Below, piece by piece: positions 28,539 through 35,626 of a stretch of DNA of 35,626 nt. Origin of the DNA: Oscillospiraceae bacterium (GTDB lineage Bacteria > Bacillota > Clostridia > Oscillospirales > Ruminococcaceae); NCBI GenBank assembly GCA_900768105.1, contig CAAGBQ010000093.1:1-35626 (forward strand), read 5' to 3'. Position 1 is the first letter of the stretch; the number at the start of each line of letters is the position of its first letter. Both the position numbers and the translations under genes were made by a program. The notes under the pieces are model-generated. The model was given only the letters and a program-made list of their open reading frames with translations, was not told where the DNA came from and searched no databases.

Positions 28539-29843
28539 TCAATACTCTTCAATGTATTCAATCATTTTGTCTGCAAAGTCATTCGGTGCAACATCGCCTT
28601 TGAATACGGAAACCGCAAGAGCACAGAACTCATCGGAAAGCATTTCGTTATCCGCAGACTTCACCATAAATTTCGGTGCAAATACAAAAGAAGTAATTGC
28701 AGAATACGCTTCTTTTTCCGCAGCATCGAATTCATACTGTGCCGCAAGGCTTGCCGCGTTTACTACCGGCGGAAGCTTCTTCGCTGTCTGCGCCGCAACC
28801 GCCGCCGCAGAATCGCTATAAAGGAAAGACATAAATTTCTTTGCAAGGTCAACATTCTTTGCTTCAACAGGGATATACATTTCCGAAAGGGAAACGGTAT
28901 TCACCTGCTCGCCGGAAAGGCTTGGATATGCAGCAAAGCCATAATCCGCATTTTCATCTTCAAGCAGCTCCGCAAGGTCGGAGGTGCTTCCGGAAATAAA
29001 AAGCGCTTCGCCGTTTTTAAAGCTCTCCTTAACATCATCCGCCGTTTTTGTGCTGCTTCCGGAAACAACAAGCTTCTTTATGGCGTCAAGCTTTTCCGCA
29101 AAAGCCTTTACCTGCTCATTATCTGTCCAAGTATCCTTATCGTAATCAAAAAGCTTGTTCGTCTGCTCCGTTCCGATAACGGGGGCAACCGCCGCGGCAA
29201 ACATATCGACGAATTCCTCCGGTTCTCTGCCGGCATAGGTAAAAATCGCAATATCCTTTTTGTCACATTCCTCTGCAAGAGCAACAAACTCATCCCATGT
29301 TGCGGGAACGGACCAGCCGTTTTCGCTCATCAGCTTTTTATTATAGATAAGCCCCTCCTGCTCAAAGAAAAGCGGAGCAAGATAGATTTTTCCGTCCTCA
29401 TATGGCTTGCAGTAAGCATTATCAAATGCTCCGGAAAGGACAAGAGAAGAAACATCGTTTGCAACATCGTCAAGCGAAAGCATCGCTTTATCCTTAATAA
29501 GTGCCGCTGTAATTCCGCTTTCCTCGTTTGACGGAAGATAAACAAAATCCGGCGAGTGTCCGCCAAGGACCATATCGCGAAGATCATATGCGGCGTCCTT
29601 ACCTATTACGGCATTTACGGTAACGCCGGTATTTGCCGTTTCAAAAGCATCTATCACACCGTTCCAAAAATCGGTAAGCGTTCCGTCATCATAAAGAACA
29701 ACATCCACCGTTCGGCTGATTATCTCTATTTTTTCTGGTTCGCTCCTACTCTCGTTACCGCTTTCCGCGCCGTCCTTTTTACATCCCGCAAAGAGCAAAA
29801 CCACCATCATAAACACAAGTAAAACAGAAAGAAATTTTTTCAT
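28539..29843 (-). CDS. Orphan extracellular solute-binding lipoprotein, family 1 (sugar type)
   Basis: This 434-residue lipoprotein has a signal peptide with lipobox VVLLFAGC (Cys about 21). The mature part follows the type II binding-protein pattern of carbohydrate ABC transporters: DGTLTDFWNGVIDAFETANTGVTV, HSPDFVYLPSNEESG, YLAPLFFEQEGLIYNKKLM, WSVPATWDEFVALAEECDKK, and FKNGEALFISGST. GGAGG lies 6-7 nt before the ATG, and a TACAAT -10 near 29874 gives a likely promoter. No permease or ATPase is adjacent. It lies just upstream of metG, with which it probably shares a transcript. It may recruit a distant permease pair or act as a sensor. Confidence 0.9.
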   Translation of the reverse strand: MKKFLSVLLVFMMVVLLFAGCKKDGAESGNESRSEPEKIEIISRTVDVVLYDDGTLTDFWNGVIDAFETANTGVTVNAVIGKDAAYDLRDMVLGGHSPDFVYLPSNEESGITAALIKDKAMLSLDDVANDVSSLVLSGAFDNAYCKPYEDGKIYLAPLFFEQEGLIYNKKLMSENGWSVPATWDEFVALAEECDKKDIAIFTYAGREPEEFVDMFAAAVAPVIGTEQTNKLFDYDKDTWTDNEQVKAFAEKLDAIKKLVVSGSSTKTADDVKESFKNGEALFISGSTSDLAELLEDENADYGFAAYPSLSGEQVNTVSLSEMYIPVEAKNVDLAKKFMSFLYSDSAAAVAAQTAKKLPPVVNAASLAAQYEFDAAEKEAYSAITSFVFAPKFMVKSADNEMLSDEFCALAVSVFKGDVAPNDFADKMIEYIEEY

Positions 29844-30025
29844 AATGTCCTCCAGTCATAAAAATACATTTTAATTGTAGCACAAAGCGCCGCTGAATTA
29901 AAGAGTTTTCGTTAATTTTTTGTTTTAATATATGCACCGTAAGAAAATCTTAAATAACTTTACGCGAATTTTACTTTATTTTGACTCCGTTATGTGGTAA
30001 AATAAACAAGGTGGTGATGAATAAT

Positions 30026-30478
30026 TTGGAAAAATTTTTATATCTTTTTATTATATCCATGGTGCCGCTTATTGAGCTGCGAGGGGCAATGATATATGCG
30101 GCTGCAAACAATATGCCGTTTTTGGCAAGCTTTGCCTGCTGCGTAATCGGAAACATTCTTCCCGTTCCGTTTTTAATTAAATTTTCTAAAGGAATTTTGC
30201 TCCGTCTTTCAAAGGTAGATAAAATCGGTTGGTTTTTTCAAAAAATAATTGACCGAGGGAATAAAAAAGCTGCCGAAATCGGCGGTTGGGAGCTTTTAGG
30301 GCTCTTTCTTTTTGTAGCGATTCCTTTGCCCGGAACCGGCGCATGGACCGCTTCGCTTGTAAGCGCGCTTTTGCAGCTTCGCATAAAAAAGGCCATGCTT
30401 GCCATCGCCGCCGGAGTAGTTGTATGCGGAATAATTATGGGCGCGCTTTCTTTCGGCATTGCCAATATACTTGCGTAA
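30026..30478 (+). CDS. COG2426/Sm_multidrug_ex family small membrane protein
   Basis: This roughly 150-residue integral membrane protein belongs to the family annotated as small multidrug export protein (COG2426, PF06695), whose role is not experimentally settled. Visible are FIISMVPLIELRGAMIYAA at the N-terminus, CVIGNILPVPFLIKFSK, GLFLFVAIPLPGTGAWTASLVSALL and LAIAAGVVVCGIIMGAL. The start is uncertain. TTG 30026 (MEKFLYLF) is 11 nt after the near-perfect Shine-Dalgarno AAGGTGGTGAT and is preferred; ATG 30017 lies inside that site and would add three residues. A TGGTAAAAT extended -10 is close upstream. A coiled-coil membrane protein gene follows after 13 nt. Confidence 0.88.
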   Translation: MEKFLYLFIISMVPLIELRGAMIYAAANNMPFLASFACCVIGNILPVPFLIKFSKGILLRLSKVDKIGWFFQKIIDRGNKKAAEIGGWELLGLFLFVAIPLPGTGAWTASLVSALLQLRIKKAMLAIAAGVVVCGIIMGALSFGIANILA

Positions 30479-30491
30479 AAGGAGAAAATCT

Positions 30492-30914
30492 ATGACACCA
30501 AACAACGAACAAAATATTTTAGCGGAGCAAAACGAGCTTTTGCGCAAGCAGACAAAGCTTATGAAAACGCAAACCATAGTTTTTTCCGTCTTTATGCTTG
30601 TTATCGCCGCGGCGCTTTTGTTCCTCTGCGTGCGGCTTAACAACACCATTGAGCAGGCAAACGCTGCCATTGCGCAGATTTCGGACCTTACGGAAGAGCT
30701 TTCCGCCATCCTTGATGAATCGAACCTTACCGAGCTTTTGACTAACGCAAACAAGCTTATTGAAGAAGGAGGAAAAAGCCTTACCGAAGCGCTTTCCGGC
30801 GTTGATGAAGCTCTTCAGAAAATCGACAGCATAAACATAGACGACCTTAACGAAGCTATTGCCGACCTTAAAAATGTGGTCGGCCCGCTTGCACGGCTTT
30901 TCGGCAAGAAATAA
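30492..30914 (+). CDS. Hypothetical membrane-anchored coiled-coil protein
   Basis: I do not recognise a named family for this 140-residue protein. It has a polar N-terminus rich in Gln, Asn and Glu, one membrane helix (about 29-49, IVFSVFMLVIAAALLFLCVRL), then a long heptad-like helical region (about 50-135, repeats such as IDSINIDDLNEAIADLKNVVG and LTEELSAILDESNLTELL). This is the general look of DUF948-like envelope proteins. AAAAGGAG precedes ATG 30492; a longer in-frame start at 30459 overlaps the upstream gene and lacks a good site. It is followed by a strong terminator, so it forms a two-gene unit with the COG2426 gene. Confidence 0.8.
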   Translation: MTPNNEQNILAEQNELLRKQTKLMKTQTIVFSVFMLVIAAALLFLCVRLNNTIEQANAAIAQISDLTEELSAILDESNLTELLTNANKLIEEGGKSLTEALSGVDEALQKIDSINIDDLNEAIADLKNVVGPLARLFGKK

Positions 30915-30927
30915 CTTATACGAATAC

Positions 30928-30958
30928 AAAAAAACGGCTGCAAAGCAGCCGTTTTTTT
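30928..30958 (+). terminator. Bidirectional terminator
   Basis: AAAACGGCTGC / GCAGCCGTTTT with an AAA loop, flanked by A and T runs. It separates convergent transcripts from the coiled-coil gene and fhs. Confidence 0.93.
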
Positions 30959-30964
30959 ATTGTA

Positions 30965-32641
30965 TTAAAAAAGTCCCGTTATTCTGCCGTGTTCGTCAAC
31001 ATCAATTTTTTCCGCCGCGGGAACTTTTGGCAAACCGGGCATAGTCATAATATCTCCGGTGAACACGACAACAAATCCCGCTCCGGCGGATATTTTAACA
31101 TTTCTTACCGTAACGGTGAACCCTCTCGGCGCACCGAGCATTGACGGGTCATCAGAAAAACTGTACTGCGTTTTCGCAATACAAACGGGGCAGCCGCCAA
31201 AGCCAAGCTCTTCCAGCTTTGCAATCTGCTTTTCCGCCGCCGGAGCGAAAACGGTTCCCTCTCCGCCGTATATTTTTCTTACCACGGCGTTTATTTTGTC
31301 TTTTATACAAGGCTCATCTCCGTAGGCAAAGGTAAAATTGCCTTTTCCTTCTTCGCAAAGGCGTACTACTTCTTTTGCGAGTGCTTCGCCGCCCTTGCCG
31401 CCATCTGTCCACACGGTGGAAAGCACCGTATTTACACCAAGCTCCCTGCATTTCCCGATTATGAAGCCTATTTCGGCATCTGTATCCGTCGGAAAGCGGT
31501 TTATTGCAACAACGCAAGGCAATTTATATACATTTTTTATGTTGGAAACATGGCGAAGAAGGTTTGGAACGCCCTTTTCAAGTGCCGCAATGTCCTCTTT
31601 GTCAAGAGATTTTTTATCAAGCCCGCCGTGCATTTTAAGGGCGCGCACGGTTGCAACAATAACCACCGCATCCGGAACAAGTCCCGCCATACGGCATTTT
31701 ATATCAAGGAATTTTTCCGCACCGAGATCCGCGCCGAAGCCCGCCTCCGTAACGGTGTATTCCCCTGCTTTAAGCGCCGCTTTTGTTGCAACAACGGAGT
31801 TGCAGCCATGGGCTATATTTGCAAACGGTCCGCCGTGAACAAATGCCGGAGTACCTTCAAGCGTTTGCACAAGGTTTGGTTTAAGTGCGTCTTTTAAAAG
31901 CGCCGCCATTGCGCCCTGCGCCTTCAGATCCTTTGCGGTGACAGGTTTATCATCATAGGTATATCCCACTATTATCCTGCCAAGACGCTCTTTAAGGTCG
32001 CTTATTGAAGTGGAAAGGCACAGTACTGCCATGACCTCGCTTGCAACGGTTATATCAAAGCCATCCTCGCGCGGAACGCCGTTTGCTTTACCGCCAAGAC
32101 CGTCAACAATGCTGCGAAGCTGGCGGTCGTTCATATCAACGCAGCGTCTCCATGTTATTTTTCGGGTATCTATTCCAAGGGCGTTGCCCTGCTGTATGTG
32201 ATTATCCAGCATTGCGGCAAGCAGGTTGTTTGCCGCACCTATTGCATGAAAGTCGCCGGTAAAATGCAGGTTTATATCCTCCATGGGAATTACTTGAGCA
32301 TAGCCTCCGCCCGCGGCGCCGCCTTTGATTCCGAAAACCGGGCCGAGCGAAGGCTCGCGCATTGCCACAACAGCTTCTTTGCCTATGCGGCGCAAACCGT
32401 CGGCAAGTCCTATTGTTGTGGTGGTTTTGCCCTCTCCTGCCGGAGTTGGCGTTATCGCCGTTACAAGAACAAGCTTGCCCTGTTCTTTCTGCGCCTCATC
32501 AAGAAACGAAAGGTCGATTTTGGCTTTATTTCTGCCATATTGCTCGATATATTTTTCGTCGATATGGGCGCGCTGTGCAATTTTGAGGATATGCTCCGGT
32601 TTTGCCCGCTGGGCAATCTCAATATCGGATAAATATGTCAT
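30965..32641 (-). CDS. fhs: Formate-tetrahydrofolate ligase
   Basis: This 558-residue ATP-dependent enzyme makes 10-formyl-THF in one-carbon metabolism and in the methyl branch of the Wood-Ljungdahl pathway. Visible motifs are a P-loop-like TPTPAGEGKTTTTIGL (64-79), EPSLGPVFGIKGGAAGGGYAQVIPMEDINLHFTGD, LEGTPAFVHGGPFANIAHGCNS and TEAGFGADLGAEKF, all in typical order. The presence of fhs alone does not prove acetogenesis. The only ribosome-binding candidate, GGAGAG, lies unusually far (about 15 nt) from the ATG. It follows mrp by 38 nt in the same direction. The length is normal. Confidence 0.97.
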   Translation of the reverse strand: MTYLSDIEIAQRAKPEHILKIAQRAHIDEKYIEQYGRNKAKIDLSFLDEAQKEQGKLVLVTAITPTPAGEGKTTTTIGLADGLRRIGKEAVVAMREPSLGPVFGIKGGAAGGGYAQVIPMEDINLHFTGDFHAIGAANNLLAAMLDNHIQQGNALGIDTRKITWRRCVDMNDRQLRSIVDGLGGKANGVPREDGFDITVASEVMAVLCLSTSISDLKERLGRIIVGYTYDDKPVTAKDLKAQGAMAALLKDALKPNLVQTLEGTPAFVHGGPFANIAHGCNSVVATKAALKAGEYTVTEAGFGADLGAEKFLDIKCRMAGLVPDAVVIVATVRALKMHGGLDKKSLDKEDIAALEKGVPNLLRHVSNIKNVYKLPCVVAINRFPTDTDAEIGFIIGKCRELGVNTVLSTVWTDGGKGGEALAKEVVRLCEEGKGNFTFAYGDEPCIKDKINAVVRKIYGGEGTVFAPAAEKQIAKLEELGFGGCPVCIAKTQYSFSDDPSMLGAPRGFTVTVRNVKISAGAGFVVVFTGDIMTMPGLPKVPAAEKIDVDEHGRITGLF

Positions 32642-32679
32642 GAAATCTTTTGTTATCTCTCCAAATCAATTATAAATTA

Positions 32680-33513
32680 TCAACCGAGCTTTGCAATAAG
32701 GGTATCCGCAATGCCGTCAAGCCAATCGCCTTTGCATTCCTCAATTTCACCTGCGTCGCATTTTTCGGCTATTTCGGGGTCTATGGGAATACTTGCAGTT
32801 ACCGGAATACCGTATTTTTTCGCGGTTTCCTCCACATGGCTTTCGCCAAAAATACGGTGAACCTTTCCGCAGTCCGGACATTTAAAGCTCGCCATATTTT
32901 CAACCACGCCGAGTACAGGAATATCCATCATTCCCGCCATTTTTACTGCTTTTTCCACTATCATTCCGACAAGCTCCTGCGGAGATGTTACAACAATTAT
33001 TCCGGCAACCGGCAACGATTGGAATACGGTAAGCGGAACATCGCCCGTACCCGGAGGCATATCTACGAACATATAATCCACATCATTCCAAATAACATCC
33101 TGCCAAAACTGCTTTACCGTTCCGGCAATAACGGGTCCGCGCCATACAACCGGTTCGGTTTCATCCTCCAGCAAAAGGTTTACGGACATTATTTCCACTC
33201 CGGTTTTGCTTATTACGGGAAGAACGCCCATTCCGCTTGCTTCCGCCTTTTCGGCAATGCCAAAGGTTTTGGGAATTGACGGACCGGTAACATCCGCATC
33301 GAGAATCGCCGTTTTATATCCGCGGCGCTGCATAACTGCCGCAAGAAGGGAGGTCACAAGAGATTTTCCCACTCCGCCCTTTCCGCTTACTACGCCGATA
33401 ACATTTTTTATGTTTGAAAGCTCGTTTTGCGGAACAAGAAAGCTTTCCCTGCTCTCCGTTCTGGATGAGCAATTCGCCGTGCAGTTTCCGCAATCGTGAT
33501 TACATTCGCTCAT
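32680..33513 (-). CDS. Mrp/NBP35 family iron-sulfur cluster carrier ATPase
   Basis: This 277-residue ParA-like P-loop NTPase has a deviant Walker A VSGKGGVGKS (42-51), DADVTGPSIPK, VDMPPGTGD (150-158) and ENMASFKCPDCGK with the bridging-cluster CxxC (212-215). A short N-terminal cysteine cluster (Cys4, 8, 11, 15) resembles the ferredoxin-like region of Nbp35. It is expected to carry 4Fe-4S clusters to target enzymes. The start at 33513 (MSECNHDC) fits AGGAG 9-10 nt upstream; the ATG at 33522 is too close to it. Its promoter is visible upstream, and fhs follows. Confidence 0.95.
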   Translation of the reverse strand: MSECNHDCGNCTANCSSRTESRESFLVPQNELSNIKNVIGVVSGKGGVGKSLVTSLLAAVMQRRGYKTAILDADVTGPSIPKTFGIAEKAEASGMGVLPVISKTGVEIMSVNLLLEDETEPVVWRGPVIAGTVKQFWQDVIWNDVDYMFVDMPPGTGDVPLTVFQSLPVAGIIVVTSPQELVGMIVEKAVKMAGMMDIPVLGVVENMASFKCPDCGKVHRIFGESHVEETAKKYGIPVTASIPIDPEIAEKCDAGEIEECKGDWLDGIADTLIAKLG

Positions 33514-33560
33514 AGAATACATCTCCTAACTTTCGCGGCTGCCGCCGCATACTGTTTTTA

Positions 33561-33589
33561 ATTATAGCACATTCCCGTAAAAAAGTTAA
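33561..33589 (-). promoter_or_regulatory. mrp-fhs promoter
   Basis: On the minus strand, -35 TTAACT (33584-33589), a 17-bp spacer and a perfect -10 TATAAT (33561-33566), about 50 nt upstream of the mrp ATG. Confidence 0.78.
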
Positions 33590-33728
33590 CCTTTCGGTAT
33601 ACTTTTTATATTTGCAGAACGGAAAAATAATTTTTCCGTTCAAAACGGCATTTATTAAAAAAATTTGTCGCTTTATCGTAAAATTTGTGGTATAGTTAAT
33701 ATGAGTTTTTTATAGGGAGTGTTTTTTC

Positions 33729-34679
33729 TTGGCTTCAACGGCTGTTTTCGGCGTGTTCTTCGTCGATGTTAAGGGCTTTCCTTTTCGGCATTATGTTTCC
33801 ACCGGACGAAACCTCGGTTCCGTAAAAATAGTACACGGCGGTGTTTCCCGCAATGTGTGCGAAGATTTTGCAAATGTAGGTATGCCGGTCGACTTTATAA
33901 GCGTTACCGATAAAACCAGTATCGGACGGGATGTTGTTGCGCACCTTAACGGGCTTGGCGTAGGCACAAATTATATCGCCGAGGTTGAAGAAAACGGAAT
34001 AGGAATGTGGCTTGCCGTTATGGACGATAACGGCGACCTTGCCGGTTCCATTTCACAAATGCCGGATGTTGTTGCCCTTGAAAAATACATTGACAGACAC
34101 GGTGATGAAATCGTTTCAAAGTGTGAAAACATAATTCTTGAAATGGACGCTTCCGGAAGCATTTCCGCAAAGGTACTTGCGCTTGCGGAAAAATATCACA
34201 AAAATGTTTATGTCATAGTCGGCAATATGAGCGTTATTCTTGCCCATCCGCTTTATCTTTGCCGCACCGCCTGCTTTATATGCAACGAAATTGAAGCCGG
34301 AAGGCTTTTTGATATGTATCTTGAAAGTATGGAACCCGCAGAAATGCTTGCCCTGCTTAAAGAAAAAGCAAAGCAAATGAGTATTCCTGCCATGGTTATA
34401 ACCATGGGTGTCAAAGGCGCCGTCTTTTATGACAGTGTTAAGGACGAGGGCGGAATCTGTCCTTCCCTGCCCACGGAGCTTGTGGATTCCACCGGCGCCG
34501 GCGATGCATTTCTTGCCGGAACGGTTATGGGCCTTACCAGAGGGTACAGCCTTAAAAAGGCTGTACACACCGGAACAAAGCTTGCTTCCCATACAATTCA
34601 GGTGGAGGAAAGCTCCTGCCCGAAGGACCCGCAGTTTTTTGACGAATTTGAGCTTCTTTATACCAAATCAGAAAAATAG
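33729..34679 (+). CDS. PfkB family carbohydrate/nucleoside kinase
   Basis: This 316-residue ribokinase-like kinase has HGGVSRNVCEDFANVG (36-51, the GG-substrate region), a TMGVKGAVFYD strand (225-235), and the C-terminal PfkB signature DSTGAGDAF (253-261) with catalytic Asp259. The substrate is not evident; ribose, pseudouridine, or fructose-type sugars are options. The start codon is TTG, supported by AGGGAGTG about 8 nt upstream. An extended -10, TGGTATAGT, lies near 33690. It is monocistronic, with a strong terminator behind it. Confidence 0.93.
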   Translation: MASTAVFGVFFVDVKGFPFRHYVSTGRNLGSVKIVHGGVSRNVCEDFANVGMPVDFISVTDKTSIGRDVVAHLNGLGVGTNYIAEVEENGIGMWLAVMDDNGDLAGSISQMPDVVALEKYIDRHGDEIVSKCENIILEMDASGSISAKVLALAEKYHKNVYVIVGNMSVILAHPLYLCRTACFICNEIEAGRLFDMYLESMEPAEMLALLKEKAKQMSIPAMVITMGVKGAVFYDSVKDEGGICPSLPTELVDSTGAGDAFLAGTVMGLTRGYSLKKAVHTGTKLASHTIQVEESSCPKDPQFFDEFELLYTKSEK

Positions 34680-34696
34680 CGTTTATTTGCTTACAT

Positions 34697-34729
34697 AAAA
34701 AAATTGCTCCCGAAGGGGAGCAATTTTTT
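34697..34729 (+). terminator. Bidirectional terminator between the PfkB gene and htpG
   Basis: AAAAATTGCTCCC / GGGGAGCAATTTTT with a short loop, in an A-rich to T-rich context, usable by both convergent genes. Confidence 0.93.
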
Positions 34730-34737
34730 ATGCTCTT

Positions 34738-35626
34738 TTATTTCATAAGGCTGCAAACAAGGTCGGAGTATTCGGAAGGATCCTCCAGCGGAAGCCCCGC
34801 GATGAGCAGCGATTGGTCATAAAGTATCTTTGCATACTTTGCGGCAAGCTCCTTATCGCTGCTCAAAGCGTTCTTCATTGCGGCAAAGGCGCTGCTGTCC
34901 GCATTAAGTTCAAGGACATGCTCGCCTTGGAAATCGGCAAGTTCGCCGCCCTGCTTGCGCATATACTTTTCCATTTCAATGCTTACGCCGCCATCCGCAG
35001 TAAGGCAGCAGGCGTGGGACTTGAGTATTCTTGATATTCTTGCTTCTTTGATTTTATCGCCGAGAGTTTCTTTTACAAAGTCGAGCACTTCTTTGTTATC
35101 CGCCGCTTTCTGCTCCGCTTCCTTCTTTTCGTCTTCGCTTTCCGGCAAAGCGTCATCATCGTTTACGGATTTTGTCTTTTTGCCCTTATATTCGCCGACA
35201 AACTGCATTACAAATTCGTCAACATCATCTGTGCACCAGAATATCTCATAGCCTTTATCCAGTATGCGTTCCGTCTGCGGAAGCTTTGCAAGCTGGGCCT
35301 CATTTTCACCCGCTGCATAGTAAATATACTCCTGTCCCTCCGGCATACGGCTTACATACTGTTCAAACGAGGTAAGCTTGCCTTCTTTGGATGATGTAAA
35401 CATCATAAGGTCGAGAAGCTGATCTTTGTGCATGCCGTAATCTGCGGCTGCGCCGTATTTTATCTGACGGCCGAAAGCATTCCAGAACTTTTCATACTTT
35501 TCCGGCTCCTCCTGCTGCATTTTGATAAGTCTTGCCTTGACTTTTTTCTCAATGTTCGCAGAAATAGTCTTGAGCTGGCGGTCGTGCTGGAGCATTTCAC
35601 GGCTTATGTTCAGCGAAACGTCGGGA
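34738..35626 (-). CDS. htpG: Molecular chaperone HtpG (Hsp90), C-terminal part, cut by the window edge
   Basis: The frame runs open to the right edge, reading PDVSLNISREMLQHDRQL then the middle-domain end and the whole C-terminal dimerisation domain. Typical sequences are AFGRQIKYGAAADYGMHKDQLLDLMMF, TSFEQYVSRMPEGQEYIYYAAG and GYEIFWCTDDVDEFVMQFVGEY. A charged linker (about residues 138-165 of this fragment, rich in Glu and Lys) leads to DKIKEARISRILKSHACCLTADGG and the last helix ASEYSDLVCSLMK-like end (PSEYSDLVCSLMK). The ATPase domain lies outside the window. HtpG is a cytosolic ATP-dependent stress chaperone. No truncation is implied; only the boundary cuts it. Confidence 0.96.
   Translation of the reverse strand, partial: PDVSLNISREMLQHDRQLKTISANIEKKVKARLIKMQQEEPEKYEKFWNAFGRQIKYGAAADYGMHKDQLLDLMMFTSSKEGKLTSFEQYVSRMPEGQEYIYYAAGENEAQLAKLPQTERILDKGYEIFWCTDDVDEFVMQFVGEYKGKKTKSVNDDDALPESEDEKKEAEQKAADNKEVLDFVKETLGDKIKEARISRILKSHACCLTADGGVSIEMEKYMRKQGGELADFQGEHVLELNADSSAFAAMKNALSSDKELAAKYAKILYDQSLLIAGLPLEDPSEYSDLVCSLMK

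Noticed and set aside
26980..28821. Very long open frame (613 codons) on the plus strand opposite metG
   Set aside because: It is the complement of a clear metG frame; the translation shows no domain, has no ribosome-binding site and owes its openness to codon bias of the real gene.

Overview
The window looks like a chromosomal segment of a Clostridia-class member of the Bacillota (Oscillospirales-like or a related gut lineage). The evidence is strong AGGAGG-type Shine-Dalgarno sites, SigA-type promoters with 17-bp spacers, an L10 leader RNA, a perfect CIRCE operator before groESL, a yybP-ykoY manganese riboswitch before mntP, IreB, formate-THF ligase, and a YacP/Rae1-type ribonuclease domain. 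It is housekeeping-rich. No transposase, integrase, rRNA or tRNA was found. The assignment is by inference from gene content; the exact taxon cannot be read from the sequence.

Layout. 1-567: the leader-distal end of a type I-C-like CRISPR array (9 repeats, 8 spacers), whose leader and cas genes lie off the left edge. 568-1850: rplJ-rplL with its own consensus promoter, L10 leader and attenuator, separated from the usual rplKA and rpoBC neighbours. 1863-4103: two divergently transcribed genes that look like degenerate enzymes, a penicillin-binding-protein-like D,D-carboxypeptidase without SxxK, SxN or KTG, and a calcineurin-like phosphoesterase lacking several metal ligands. 4108-4846: Mn riboswitch and mntP. 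4912-7497: an EF-G/TetM-like ribosomal GTPase fused to a C-terminal NYN (YacP/Rae1) ribonuclease domain. 7634-9700: fba and an Ogg-type glycosylase. 10048-15593: small membrane and soluble proteins, a DUF985 cupin, a MATE exporter, a DUF4177 protein, a DUF2284 metal-binding operon and YihY.

15659-20461: a five-gene operon of lipoprotein solute-binding protein, two permeases, ATPase and glycerophosphodiester phosphodiesterase, suggesting uptake and cleavage of a phosphodiester or related anion. 20718-22823: pepT with tandem terminators, then ireB plus an unknown 99-residue partner. 23004-25076: groES-groEL under CIRCE control. 25101-29843: an orphan sugar-type solute-binding lipoprotein followed by metG-tatD-trmB with 1-nt overlaps. 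30026-30914: a COG2426 membrane protein and a coiled-coil membrane protein. 30965-33513: mrp-fhs. 33729-34679: a PfkB sugar kinase. 34738-35626: the C-terminal part of htpG, cut by the right edge.

Most transcription units end in strong, often bidirectional, hairpin terminators. The most noteworthy items are the TetM-like/NYN fusion (a predicted ribosome-targeted GTPase-nuclease), the two adjacent predicted pseudoenzymes, the free-standing rplJL attenuation leader with two mutually exclusive hairpins, a 12-bp direct repeat with 21-bp period in a divergent intergenic region, and a recurrent TTGAGCAC palindromic core confined largely to intergenic DNA.
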